DNA of 64,000 nucleotides from Candidatus Binataceae bacterium. GTDB taxonomy: Bacteria > Desulfobacterota > Binatia > Binatales > Binataceae. The notes below the pieces were generated by a model, which worked only from the letters and a program-made list of their open reading frames with translations, ran no database searches and had not been told where the DNA came from. The translations under genes and the position numbers were made by a program. Shown piece by piece: positions 47,375 through 56,183 of this stretch (position 1 is its first letter; every line of letters begins with the position of its first letter). The stretch is from the NCBI GenBank assembly GCA_015478645.1, contig JADMIL010000005.1:40549-104548 (forward strand), given 5' to 3'.

Positions 47375-48199
47375 TTACTCATCCACAACATCCGATCCGG
47401 CAGCGCGTGGCCCAAACGCCACGCCACGACGACTGGCCCGGATAAACGCGATCATTTCAGCCACTTCCGGCACCACGACGCCTGCGCTTTCGAGTTGTGC
47501 CAGTGCATTTTTCAGATTGCGCCGCGCACCGAATACAACGCCAAAGGCGTCGCGCAGCGCGCGTATCGTTTTCGCATCAACGCCCGCACGACGCAGTCCG
47601 ATCACGTTGACGCCACGCAGCGTGTGGGTCAGATCCATCACGCAGAACGGCGGCACGTCGCGGCTGGTGCGGCTCAGCCCGCGCATCAGGGCGAGCCGTC
47701 CGATGCGGACGAACTGATGGACCACGCAGTTGCCTGAGACCAGCACGCGATCGCCCACCTCGACCCATCCGGCGAGCAGCGCGCCGCCCGCGATAATCGC
47801 CGCATTGCCGACGCGGCAATCGTGCGCGGCGTGGGCGTTCTGCATGAAGAAGTTATCGTCACCGATCACGGTCGTGGCGCCGTGCTCGGATCCGCGATGG
47901 ATCGTGACGCCCTCGCGGAAGGTGTTGCGATCACCGATGCGCACGTACCGCACGCCACCGGTATACGCCAGCTCCTGCGGCTCGCCGCCGACCACCGCGT
48001 TCGGATGCAGCACGTTGTCTTCGCCCATTTCAGTGTCGCCGAGAACCGTCACGTGGCCAATCAGCCGCGTGCGCGCGCCAATCCGGATACGGCCGTCGAG
48101 CAGGCAAAAGGGGCCGACTTCGACGCCTGCGCCCAGCTCAACCCCCGCACCGACTACGGCGCTCGGATGCACCTGCGGCGCGGCCGTCGGCCCGCTCAT
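47375..48199 (-). CDS. lpxA: UDP-N-acetylglucosamine acyltransferase
   Basis: The 274-residue enzyme is the first of lipid A synthesis, moving a 3-hydroxyacyl chain from ACP to UDP-GlcNAc. Left-handed beta-helix hexapeptide repeats run from residue 10 to about 190, with the catalytic His in NAHAAHDCRVGN (about 122-133) and TIHRGS. A helical C-terminal domain follows. It shows the cell makes an LPS-type outer membrane. Its usual companions lpxD, fabZ and lpxB are absent here. A LpxA-like paralogue acting on another amino sugar cannot be excluded. Confidence 0.88.
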   Translation of the reverse strand: MSGPTAAPQVHPSAVVGAGVELGAGVEVGPFCLLDGRIRIGARTRLIGHVTVLGDTEMGEDNVLHPNAVVGGEPQELAYTGGVRYVRIGDRNTFREGVTIHRGSEHGATTVIGDDNFFMQNAHAAHDCRVGNAAIIAGGALLAGWVEVGDRVLVSGNCVVHQFVRIGRLALMRGLSRTSRDVPPFCVMDLTHTLRGVNVIGLRRAGVDAKTIRALRDAFGVVFGARRNLKNALAQLESAGVVVPEVAEMIAFIRASRRGVAFGPRAAGSDVVDE

Positions 48200-48227
48200 T
48201 GGGACGCTCGCACCGCCGCGTCCGGTC

Positions 48228-48422
48228 TCAATGGATGATCTTCTTCCCGGCTTTCCGATCGTCGGGATGCTCGCTGTCGTCGTCGGCCGGACCGCCGGGG
48301 ACGCGATAGCCCTCGCCGGCCCACTTGCCCAGGTCGGCCATCCGGCAGCGCTCGGAGCAGAACGGGCGAAAGCGGTTAGCCTGACCGGCCTCCGCGGGTT
48401 TGTTACAAATCGGACAAAGCAT
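48228..48422 (-). CDS. yacG: DNA gyrase inhibitor YacG-like zinc protein
   Basis: The 64-residue protein has the YacG zinc-finger pattern CPIC ... FCSERCRMADLGKWAGEGYR, with four Cys ligands and the conserved LG(K/N)W segment. In E. coli YacG binds GyrB and inhibits gyrase. ATG 48422 fits the family start; the frame is open 60 codons further upstream without conservation. It precedes lpxA by 28 bases. The acidic tail (ADDDSEHPDD) is usual for the family. Confidence 0.85.
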   Translation of the reverse strand: MLCPICNKPAEAGQANRFRPFCSERCRMADLGKWAGEGYRVPGGPADDDSEHPDDRKAGKKIIH

Positions 48423-48511
48423 CGTCGCGCGACCCGCCGCTGAAATTGTCAGATCGCTCGGATGGGCGCAACGCGGCACCGCGCGCGTTTCTGGCGGCGG
48501 CGGTGCGGACC

Positions 48512-49168
48512 TCAGTAAATCTCGTTCGAACAACGATCGCTGCCCCCGCTGGAGATGAAAACGCCGGCGCGATGATCGTATGTCATCATCTGATCGTAAC
48601 AAAACTCGCGCGCGTCCGGACCGCGGTAGGAAATCAGCACATGGACCACCAGGCGCGAGCGGCCGGCGCGCACGTCGCGGTAAACCTCGATCGGCACGAA
48701 GCGAAAAAACGAATGCCTGACGGTGGGCGAGATCATCCCGATGTTATTGGTCGCCGCGGCCACACCGCCATCGAACAACGACCGCCCGTTGACCACCACA
48801 CCGATGCGCGCGACGCCATCGCTGGCCGAGACGTGGCCGAAATTGCGAAAGTTGATCGCGAGTCGCGCGCTCTGCTCGTCGCTGGTGTCGATCGAAACGT
48901 TCTCGACGCCAACGTAGGGCCGCTCCGCGACCGAAAACAGCAGGTCGGTGACACGCGCAGTGCGCCAGGTGGCGAACGCGCTGCAGATGGTCGCGACGAC
49001 CATCATGAAGGTCATGAAATCGTTAAAGCGGATTACTTCCGAAAGGCGTCCGATTATGCGCCGGTCGCCGCGAGTCAGGCCGGGCCCGGAGGCAAAGTCA
49101 CTATCGATTGCCGGCGCGCCGGGTGCCTTGGCGCTAGCCGGCCGCCGGGAGCTCTCGTCGTCAGCCAT
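48512..49168 (-). CDS. Unknown protein with one membrane helix
   Basis: The 218-residue protein has a polar N-terminus, one hydrophobic helix (about residues 50-67, MTFMMVVATICSAFATW) and a probably exported domain rich in beta-type sequence (YVGVENVSI, RLAINFRNFGHVSASD, LVVHVLISYRG). The pattern 'membrane anchor plus PYVGVENV ... F.N.G ... A' recalls small membrane-anchored domains of unknown function found widely in proteobacteria. I do not recognise a named family with certainty. It lies 89 bases upstream of yacG. Confidence 0.65.
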   Translation of the reverse strand: MADDESSRRPASAKAPGAPAIDSDFASGPGLTRGDRRIIGRLSEVIRFNDFMTFMMVVATICSAFATWRTARVTDLLFSVAERPYVGVENVSIDTSDEQSARLAINFRNFGHVSASDGVARIGVVVNGRSLFDGGVAAATNNIGMISPTVRHSFFRFVPIEVYRDVRAGRSRLVVHVLISYRGPDAREFCYDQMMTYDHRAGVFISSGGSDRCSNEIY

Positions 49169-49450
49169 TTAGCGCATCATCCCCCCGCTGACATTCCACA
49201 CTCGCAGGCGCGGCTCAACCATGCCCGATGCGCGCCGTCAGGTCCATTAGCGTGGCAAGAGAACCGGCGTAGCGATGGATTAGCTGCAATATCCCCGCTG
49301 AACGAGCAGCGGGAGGCTTGCGACAACAATTTGTGAGTTGACGCCATCGGGAGGGAATGGTACGCCGGTTTTGACCGCGCAGGGGTGGATCAATTGTGCG
49401 TCAAGCCGAAAATTGGCCGGGCGCACTCGCAACGATCGGGGGAGACAACA
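49169..49450. other. Divergent intergenic region
   Basis: The 282-bp gap lies between the unknown membrane gene and the tannase gene. TTGACG (49338-49343) is a good -35 match but no convincing -10 follows at 16-18 bp. No gene was seen. Confidence 0.4.
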
Positions 49451-51043
49451 ATGAGACAGAGTGTGCGAATGTATGCCTTGGCAGGCGCGATTTTGGCGCT
49501 TGCCGCAACTGTGGATTTGTCCGCGCCACGCAATGCTCACGCAAACCTGACCTGTAGCCAAAGCGCCATCCAGGGAATTGCGCCGAAATCAGTGTCGATC
49601 ACCAGCGCCCAGGAGACTACTCTTGGGTCTCCCTTCACCGCGTCATACTGCGCGGTCATCGGCACTATCACCACGCTCAATCCGGGACCAAACCAGGTCG
49701 GCTTCGAGGTCGACCTGCCGGATACCTGGAACGGACGGTTAGCCTTTTTCGGTAATGGCGGCTTTGCCGGCACGCTGCAAGCGGTCGGCACGACCGCGTA
49801 CGACGCCACGCTTCAAGAGGGCTTCGCGGTGGCCGCAACCGACACCGGCCACGTCAGCACCGCGCCGGTACCGGACCTCGATGGTAGCTTCCTGCTCAAC
49901 AATCTGGCCAAAACAGAGGACTTTGCCTTCCGTTCCGTACACGTGAGTACGCAGACCGCAAAGACCATCATTGGCGGCTTCTACAGCGCCGCGGCGGACT
50001 TCTCCTATTACCTCGGATGCTCGACTGGCGGGCGCCAGGGGTTGGTCGAAGCGCAACTCTATCCCAACGATTTCGACGGTCTGTCGGTCGGCGACCCCGC
50101 CATCAGCGATCCGGTCGCGGGCTTCAACTGGAATAGCCAGGCGCTGCTCGCGACGGCCGATAGCTGGCTCTCGCCCGATAACATCCAACTGCTCGACTCG
50201 AGCGTGCTCGCGGAATGCGATGGGCTCGACGGGGTGGTTGACGGCCTGATTCAGGACCCGCGCAAATGCAACTTCGATCCGACGACGATCGAATGCACCA
50301 ACGATAACGTGACCGGCTGCCTCAATGCCGACCAGGTGACCACGCTGCATAAAATCTGGTCGGGCGCCAAGAGCTCGAACGGCCAGCAGCTCTATCCAGG
50401 GTATATGCAAAGCGACCCGGCCGGCGCGGACGGATGGGAGGCGTGGATCACTGGCTTTACGATGCCGACCCTGGGGGTTCCCGAACCCTGGGGCACGAGC
50501 ATTTTTCCGCTACAATTTGTTTTCCAGGACCAGTACATGAAGTTTGCCGTCTTCAGCAATCCCGCTTACGATTCGCTGGACTTCAGCTTCAACAACGCCA
50601 AAGGCAATGTCTCGAAACTGGTGGCAAATGTCGCGCGGTGGAACAGCAACGGCCTGAATCCGAACCTCTGGCCGCTGGTCCATCACGGGCACAAGCTGCT
50701 GATGTACCACGGCTGGAGCGACCCGGCCCTGACGCCGCTGGTCAGCGTTCAGTATTACCTTTCGGTTAATGCCGCGATCGGCAACAATCTGAACCGCACG
50801 CGCCAGACCGCGCGCCTGTTCATGGTGCCGGGGATGCATCATTGCGCCGGCGGGCCGGGCCCCAACACCTTTGACACGCTCCCTCCGCTGATGGACTGGG
50901 TCGAAAGCGGCGTGGCGCCCGACAGTATTATCGCGACCAATCCTGACACGTCCCGCACGATGCCATTGTGCGCATATCCGGAAACCGCGCATTACGACGG
51001 TACGGGTCCGGTTGATGTAGCGTCGAGCTGGACCTGCCATTAG
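49451..51043 (+). CDS. Secreted tannase/feruloyl-esterase-family hydrolase
   Basis: The 530-residue alpha/beta hydrolase has a signal peptide with a likely cut after NAHA. The family's nucleophile elbow GCSTGGRQG has Ser at about 191, and the catalytic His lies in PGMHHCAGGPG (about 460-470), preceded by the conserved cysteine pairs. Family members cleave gallate or ferulate esters of plant phenolics, or MHET-like aromatic esters. GGGGGAGA precedes ATG 49451; an earlier in-frame start at 49385 would bury the signal peptide. It stands alone on the plus strand, with its own terminator, so it was possibly gained as a single gene. Confidence 0.88.
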   Translation: MRQSVRMYALAGAILALAATVDLSAPRNAHANLTCSQSAIQGIAPKSVSITSAQETTLGSPFTASYCAVIGTITTLNPGPNQVGFEVDLPDTWNGRLAFFGNGGFAGTLQAVGTTAYDATLQEGFAVAATDTGHVSTAPVPDLDGSFLLNNLAKTEDFAFRSVHVSTQTAKTIIGGFYSAAADFSYYLGCSTGGRQGLVEAQLYPNDFDGLSVGDPAISDPVAGFNWNSQALLATADSWLSPDNIQLLDSSVLAECDGLDGVVDGLIQDPRKCNFDPTTIECTNDNVTGCLNADQVTTLHKIWSGAKSSNGQQLYPGYMQSDPAGADGWEAWITGFTMPTLGVPEPWGTSIFPLQFVFQDQYMKFAVFSNPAYDSLDFSFNNAKGNVSKLVANVARWNSNGLNPNLWPLVHHGHKLLMYHGWSDPALTPLVSVQYYLSVNAAIGNNLNRTRQTARLFMVPGMHHCAGGPGPNTFDTLPPLMDWVESGVAPDSIIATNPDTSRTMPLCAYPETAHYDGTGPVDVASSWTCH

Positions 51044-51067
51044 CCCGGCGCTGGCGAGGGTTTGACA

Positions 51068-51098
51068 GAGGCGCGGCCGCGATGGCCGCGCCTCTTTT
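51068..51098 (+). terminator. Rho-independent terminator after the tannase gene
   Basis: A perfect 11-bp stem (51068-51078 with 51084-51094) with a 5-base loop is followed by TTTTCT. It lies 25 bases after the stop. It also faces the end of the convergent dehydrogenase operon. Confidence 0.85.
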
Positions 51099-51172
51099 CT
51101 CTGCCGATTGCCCCGAGTGCCATCGGGCACTGCGCGGATCCGCCCGGCGCGACGGCGACCAGGCCCAACGCC

Positions 51173-52672
51173 TTACAGCTCGAAGTCGGATTCCTCGAGG
51201 ATGCGCGACGCGCGGTACAGGAAGCGATTACCCAGCACGCCGTCGATCACGCGATGATCGTACGAGAGCGCCAGGTACATCATGGTGCGAATCGCGATCG
51301 CGTCGGCGCCGTCGACCTCGACCACCACCGGACGCTTCTTGACCTCGCCCATGCGCAAAATTCCGACCTGTGGCTGATTGATAATCGCAAAGCCGTAGAG
51401 ATTGCCCTCACGACCGGGGTTCGAGAGCGTGAAGCTGCCGCCGGCGAGATCGTCGGCGGTGATCGCCTTGTCCTGGACCTTGCGCCGCAACCGTTCGATT
51501 TCACGCGCCAGGCCGGTCAGCGACATAGTCTCGGCCGCGCGAATGACCGGCACCAGCAGACCCTCCTCGGCGTCCATCGCGACGCCGAGATTGATCTCGC
51601 GGCGCACCACCAGCGAGTCGCCGACCACCGAGGCGTTCATGCGCGGAAACTCCTTGAGCGCGCGCACCGCCGCCATCACCGCAAACGGCAGCAGGGTCAG
51701 CGCGAATCCCTCACGCGCGGCAAAATCGCGCTTATGCTGTTCGCGCAGCGCGGTCACACGGGTCAAATCGACCTCGGCGACCGTCGGCACATGCGGCGAA
51801 TGGGTCTTGGAGAAGACCATGTGCTCGGCAATAAGCTTGCGGCGGCGGTTGAAGGGCTCGACCGTATCGCCCTCGCGCGGCTGATAGACCGGCGGCCGAA
51901 AGATCGCGGCGGTGGCCGGCGCGACGGCCGGCGCCGGCGCGTTGGCGTTGGCGGCACCAGCGGGCGATGACGGCTGCATCGCACCGGCTGCGGCGCCCGA
52001 CGCATGCCCGGCGCTGCCGTTGGCGCGCGCTGCCGACTGATTGCCGGGGCGCAACGACTCCAGGTAGCGCTCGACGTCGCGCTTGCTGATACGTCCGCCG
52101 AGACCGGTCGCCGGCACCATGCTGAGATCGATGTGCTGCTCTTCGGCCATCCGCAGAACCACTGGTGAATAGCGGCGACCCGCGCCTGAGGCGGCGGCCG
52201 GTATGGATGCGGGACGGATCGGCGTGACGTTGCTTACGCTCGTGGCCGGCGCGGCAGCGATCGGCTCGCTGGAGGCGACGGCGGCAATTGCGTGCGATGA
52301 CGGCGCGGTCGCCGGCGTACGCGGCGCCGGACGCGCTGGCGCGGCTTCGGCCAGGGCAGCCGCCGGACGCCGTTCGGATTGCCTTGCGGCCGCGGCCGGG
52401 ACCGGCGCGCGTGATTCAGCCGCCGCGGCGGCGCCGGGCGCTTCGATCACCGCGATCACCGCGCCGATCGGCAGCGTCTGGCCCTCGGCGGCGACTAGCC
52501 GGGCGATCACGCCGGCGCTGGGCGAGGGAATCTCAGTGTCCACCTTGTCGGTCGAAATTTCGCACAGCGACTGGTCTTCCTTGACCGTGTCGCCCTCCCT
52601 CACCAGCCATTTCGTGACCGTCCCTTCGACGACGCTCTCCCCCATCTGGGGCATGATCACTTCCGTTGCCAT
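51173..52672 (-). CDS. 2-oxoacid dehydrogenase E2 (dihydrolipoyl acyltransferase)
   Basis: The 499-residue core subunit has one lipoyl domain with the lipoylated lysine in TDKVDTE (K43), a long Ala/Pro linker, and a peripheral-subunit-binding domain (YSPVVLRMAEEQHID ... GGRISKRDV). The catalytic acyltransferase domain ends with YDHRVIDGV, the active-site His-Asp motif. Substrate class (branched-chain versus pyruvate) is unclear; the heterodimeric E1 upstream and single lipoyl domain favour the branched-chain type. It starts one base after the E1beta stop. Confidence 0.93.
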   Translation of the reverse strand: MATEVIMPQMGESVVEGTVTKWLVREGDTVKEDQSLCEISTDKVDTEIPSPSAGVIARLVAAEGQTLPIGAVIAVIEAPGAAAAAESRAPVPAAAARQSERRPAAALAEAAPARPAPRTPATAPSSHAIAAVASSEPIAAAPATSVSNVTPIRPASIPAAASGAGRRYSPVVLRMAEEQHIDLSMVPATGLGGRISKRDVERYLESLRPGNQSAARANGSAGHASGAAAGAMQPSSPAGAANANAPAPAVAPATAAIFRPPVYQPREGDTVEPFNRRRKLIAEHMVFSKTHSPHVPTVAEVDLTRVTALREQHKRDFAAREGFALTLLPFAVMAAVRALKEFPRMNASVVGDSLVVRREINLGVAMDAEEGLLVPVIRAAETMSLTGLAREIERLRRKVQDKAITADDLAGGSFTLSNPGREGNLYGFAIINQPQVGILRMGEVKKRPVVVEVDGADAIAIRTMMYLALSYDHRVIDGVLGNRFLYRASRILEESDFEL

Positions 52673-52673
52673 A

Positions 52674-53654
52674 TTAGTAAGCCGCCAGGCTGCGGATCGC
52701 TTCCACGATCTTGTTGGTGTTGGGCAGGATGTACTCTTCGAGCGGCGGACTGAACGCGGTATGCGTATCGAGCGCCGCCAGCCGGCGCACCGGTCCGTCG
52801 AGCGCATCGAAGGCATGCTCGCCGATGATCGCCGCAATCTCGCCGCCGAAGCCGCCGGTCAGGCGATCCTCGTGGACGATCAGAACCTTGCCGGTCTTGC
52901 GCGCGGTCGCCAGGATTGCGTCGCGATCGAGCGGCAGCAGCGAGCGCAGATCGATCACCTCGACCGAGAGTCCGTCTTCCTTCTCGACGATCTGGGTCGC
53001 GTCGAGGCATTGATGAAGCGTGCCGCCGTACGTGATGATCGAGAGGTCGCGGCCCGGATGGCGGTTCTCGGCCACGCCGATCGGCACGGTGAAGTCGCCG
53101 TCGGGCAGGTTCTCCTTGATACTGCGATAGAGCCGCTTGTGCTCGAAGTAGATGATCGGATTATCGTCGCGAATCGCGCTCTTGAGCAGGCCCTTGGCGT
53201 CGTAGGCGGTGGCTGGCGCGACCACCTTGAGGCCGGGCACGCGGGTGAACCATGCCTCGGGATTCTGCGAATGGAACAGCGCGCCGTGGATGCCGGCGCC
53301 CGAAGGCGCGCGCACCACCAGCGGACATGCGGCGCGCCCGCCGTGGCGGTAGCGCAGCGTCGCGGCGGTGTTGACGATCTGGTCGAAGGCGCAGGAGATG
53401 AAATCGCCGAATTGCATCTCGACCACCGGCCGCATCCCCATGATGGCCGCGCCGATGGCGGCGCCGACGATCACGGTTTCGGCGATCGGCGTGTCGATCA
53501 CGCGATCCTCGCCGAAGGCCTGCAGCAGCCCCTCGGTGACTTTGAACGCGCCGCCGAGGTCGGCCACGTCCTCGCCCATCACAAAGACATTCTCGTCGCG
53601 CCGCATCTCTTCATGCAGCGCCTGATTGATCGCGGTGAGATAGGTAACTTCCAT
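52674..53654 (-). CDS. 2-oxoacid dehydrogenase E1 beta subunit
   Basis: The 326-residue transketolase-like subunit completes the thiamine-diphosphate site with E1alpha. GEDVADLGGAFKVTEGL, PIAETVIVGAAIGAA (with the activating Glu) and QFGDFISCAFDQI are family motifs; a C-terminal transketolase domain follows (VIDLRSLLPLDRD). Size and start match bacterial PdhB/BkdA2. It lies 15 bases after E1alpha. Confidence 0.93.
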   Translation of the reverse strand: MEVTYLTAINQALHEEMRRDENVFVMGEDVADLGGAFKVTEGLLQAFGEDRVIDTPIAETVIVGAAIGAAIMGMRPVVEMQFGDFISCAFDQIVNTAATLRYRHGGRAACPLVVRAPSGAGIHGALFHSQNPEAWFTRVPGLKVVAPATAYDAKGLLKSAIRDDNPIIYFEHKRLYRSIKENLPDGDFTVPIGVAENRHPGRDLSIITYGGTLHQCLDATQIVEKEDGLSVEVIDLRSLLPLDRDAILATARKTGKVLIVHEDRLTGGFGGEIAAIIGEHAFDALDGPVRRLAALDTHTAFSPPLEEYILPNTNKIVEAIRSLAAY

Positions 53655-53669
53655 GTTTGATAAACCGCC

Positions 53670-54701
53670 TCAGAGCTTGCCGTTGCTGGAAGAATTTGCC
53701 GGCGTCGGCGCGTAGAGGTCTTCCATCGCCTCCTGCGGCTCGGGCAGCGCGCTCTGCTCGGCGAAGTCGACCGCGTCCTGCACCACCTTGCGCGTGCGCT
53801 CGTCGACCTCCTCGCGAATCCGCTTGATGTCGTGGCCCTTCTTTTCGAGATAGAGCTCGTAGCGCGGGATCGGATCGCGGCTTTGCCATTCGAGCAGCTC
53901 TTCCTTGTCGCGATAGAGCGCCGCGTCGTGCTCGCTGTGGCCGCGATAGCGATAGGTCTTGCATTCGATGAGCGCCGGGCCGCCGCCGTCGCGCACGCGC
54001 TTGATGACCTTTTCGCTGAGCTGCACGACCGCCAGCAGATCGTTGCCCGAGACCACGTGGCCCTTGAAGCCGTACCCCGGCGCGCGGTCGGCCACGTCCT
54101 CGATCGCCATTTGCTTTTCCAGCGGCGTCGAATAGGCGTAGCGATTGTTCTCGCACACGAAGATCACCGGCAGCTTGCGCACGCCGGCGAAGTTCATGGC
54201 CTCATGGACATCGCCGCGCGACGACGCGCCTTCGCCGAAAAAGGCGACCGCGACATGATTCTCCTTCTTGATCTGGAATTTCAGCGCCGCGCCGGCCGCG
54301 ACCGGCAGCGACGACCCGAGCATCGAGGTCGAGCCGAAGATCACGCGCTCCATGTCGCCGCCGTGCAGGAACGAATCCTTGCCGCGCGACAGTCCCGTCT
54401 CTTTGCCCATCAACTGGGCCATCAGACGGCCCGGATCGACTCCGCGCACCAGGAAGACGCCCATGTCGCGATGCAGCGGGGCGACGAAATCGCCCGGCTG
54501 GAGTGGTGCGCAGATGCCGGTGACGATCGCTTCCTGGCCGGCGCCCGAATAGACCCCGCCGACAATCTTGTTCTGCCGATGCAGCCGCGAGACCCGCTCC
54601 TCGAACGAGCGGATCAGCTTGACCCAGTAGTAAAGCTGCAGATCATATTCAATTCTCGCATTGGCCTCCGGAGAGGCCATCGCGGTTACAGGTTCGGCCA
54701 T
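53670..54701 (-). CDS. 2-oxoacid dehydrogenase E1 alpha subunit
   Basis: The 343-residue subunit carries the thiamine-diphosphate motif GEGASSRGDVHEAMN (156-170) and the phosphorylation-loop-like YRYRGHSEHD. VGGVYSGAGQEAIVTG near 47-62 is typical. It decarboxylates a 2-oxoacid and passes the acyl group to E2 lipoate. It is the first gene of E1alpha-E1beta-E2; the E3 lipoamide dehydrogenase is not in the operon and must be encoded elsewhere. The last 15 residues are Ser/Asn-rich. Confidence 0.93.
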   Translation of the reverse strand: MAEPVTAMASPEANARIEYDLQLYYWVKLIRSFEERVSRLHRQNKIVGGVYSGAGQEAIVTGICAPLQPGDFVAPLHRDMGVFLVRGVDPGRLMAQLMGKETGLSRGKDSFLHGGDMERVIFGSTSMLGSSLPVAAGAALKFQIKKENHVAVAFFGEGASSRGDVHEAMNFAGVRKLPVIFVCENNRYAYSTPLEKQMAIEDVADRAPGYGFKGHVVSGNDLLAVVQLSEKVIKRVRDGGGPALIECKTYRYRGHSEHDAALYRDKEELLEWQSRDPIPRYELYLEKKGHDIKRIREEVDERTRKVVQDAVDFAEQSALPEPQEAMEDLYAPTPANSSSNGKL

Positions 54702-54949
54702 CGTTGCGGCACTCCTAAACCCTGAGGATTAGCGGTTACGCATGATCCTAAACAGAAATTAACGCAATTCCCAAGCGGATTTGTGGCCGGGCCATTCGCC
54801 CAATCCCGCGTTTCGGTCAGATGGACGACCGATTCTGCCGATTCGCGAGTCCGCCGGACGCCTCTCGACGCCATTGGTCGCCCGGCTGCGCCCGATGCAT
54901 GGCCGATGCGGGCACAGCGCGCCGATGGCGCCGGGTCCAGACTGTGCGG

Positions 54950-54978
54950 TTGCCTCTACGGATCTGATGGCTTATAAC
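54950..54978 (+). promoter_or_regulatory. Putative promoter of the cof operon
   Basis: TTGCCT (54950-54955) and TATAAC (54973-54978) are separated by 17 bp. The expected start of transcription, about 54985, is only some eight bases before the cofG ATG at 54993, and no ribosome binding site is visible, so the mRNA may be nearly leaderless. Confidence 0.5.
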
Positions 54979-54992
54979 GGGCCTAGATTAAG

Positions 54993-56183
54993 ATGGCGCA
55001 AGCGGAATTCAGCACTTCGCGGCGAGAGCCGATCCGCGACATCCTCGATCGGGCTTTGGCGGGAGCGCGGCTCACCGAGGCTGACGCGATCGCGCTTATC
55101 GAATGTGGCGACGCCGACCTGCCCGATCTGATGGCGGCGGCGGCCGCGATGCGCGATCGGGCCAAGGGCCGCGACGTGACCTATTCACCCAAGGTCTTTC
55201 TGCCAGTCACCAATCTGTGCCGCGATCGCTGCACCTATTGCACCTTCCGCAAGGACCCCGGCGAGCCGGGTGCCTGGACCATGACGATCGCCGAGATCGC
55301 CGAATGGTCGCGGCGCGGTCGCATGCTCGGCTGTAGCGAGGCCCTGATGTGCCTGGGCGACAAGCCCGAGATCGCCTTCAAGGAATATCGCGCGACGCTG
55401 GCGGCGCTGGGCGTGAGCAACACGATCGAGTATGTCGCGCGGGCCTGCGCGGCGTCATTGGCCGAGGGCCTGCTGCCCCATACCAACGCCGGCCTCATGT
55501 CGCGCGCCGAGATGGCGATGCTGCGCCCGCTCAATGTCAGCATGGGGCTGATGCTCGAGAGTATCGCGCCGCGGCTGCGCCAGAGCGGCGGAGTCCATCA
55601 GTGGGCGCCCGACAAGGATCCCGCCGTGCGCCTGCGCATGATCGACGAGGCCGGCGAACTCAAGATACCCTTTACCACCGGCATCCTGATTGGGATCGGC
55701 GACACGCCTGCCGAGCGCGCGCAGAGCCTCGCCGCGATCCGCGCGAGCCATGAGCGCCACGGCCATATCCAGGAAGTGATCATCCAGAATTTCCGCGCCA
55801 AGCCGGGTATCGCGATGGAAGACGCGCCCGAACCCGGCGCGCTCGAGATGGCGCGCGCAATCGCGACGGCGCGCCTGCTGCTCGGGCCGGCGATGAACGT
55901 GCAGGCGCCGCCCAACCTGTCGCCGCACGAAATCGAATTGTTTCTTGACGCAGGCATCAACGACTGGGGCGGTATCTCGCCGCTCAGCCGCGACTACGTC
56001 AATCCCGAAGCGCCCTGGCCGCATCTCGATCGATTGGCCGAGCGATGTGCGCGGGCCGGCTTTCACCTAAACCAGCGGCTCGCGATCTACCCCGAATTCA
56101 TCAACGACGAATGGGTCGACCCGGCTCTCCGGCCGGCGATCGACCAACACAACGCCCGGTTGTCACTGGAGGTCTCAGCTTGA
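54993..56183 (+). CDS. cofG: FO synthase subunit 1 (7,8-didemethyl-8-hydroxy-5-deazariboflavin synthase)
   Basis: This 396-residue radical-SAM enzyme acts with CofH to build the deazaflavin FO of coenzyme F420 from tyrosine and a flavin-pathway uracil. The iron-sulphur motif CxxxCxxC is C76-C80-C83 (NLCRDRCTYC). Motifs EALMCLGDKPE and LPHTNAGLMSRAEM are typical of CofG. In actinobacteria CofG and CofH are fused as FbiC; here they are separate but overlapping genes. It begins the operon behind the promoter at 54950. Confidence 0.95.
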   Translation: MAQAEFSTSRREPIRDILDRALAGARLTEADAIALIECGDADLPDLMAAAAAMRDRAKGRDVTYSPKVFLPVTNLCRDRCTYCTFRKDPGEPGAWTMTIAEIAEWSRRGRMLGCSEALMCLGDKPEIAFKEYRATLAALGVSNTIEYVARACAASLAEGLLPHTNAGLMSRAEMAMLRPLNVSMGLMLESIAPRLRQSGGVHQWAPDKDPAVRLRMIDEAGELKIPFTTGILIGIGDTPAERAQSLAAIRASHERHGHIQEVIIQNFRAKPGIAMEDAPEPGALEMARAIATARLLLGPAMNVQAPPNLSPHEIELFLDAGINDWGGISPLSRDYVNPEAPWPHLDRLAERCARAGFHLNQRLAIYPEFINDEWVDPALRPAIDQHNARLSLEVSA

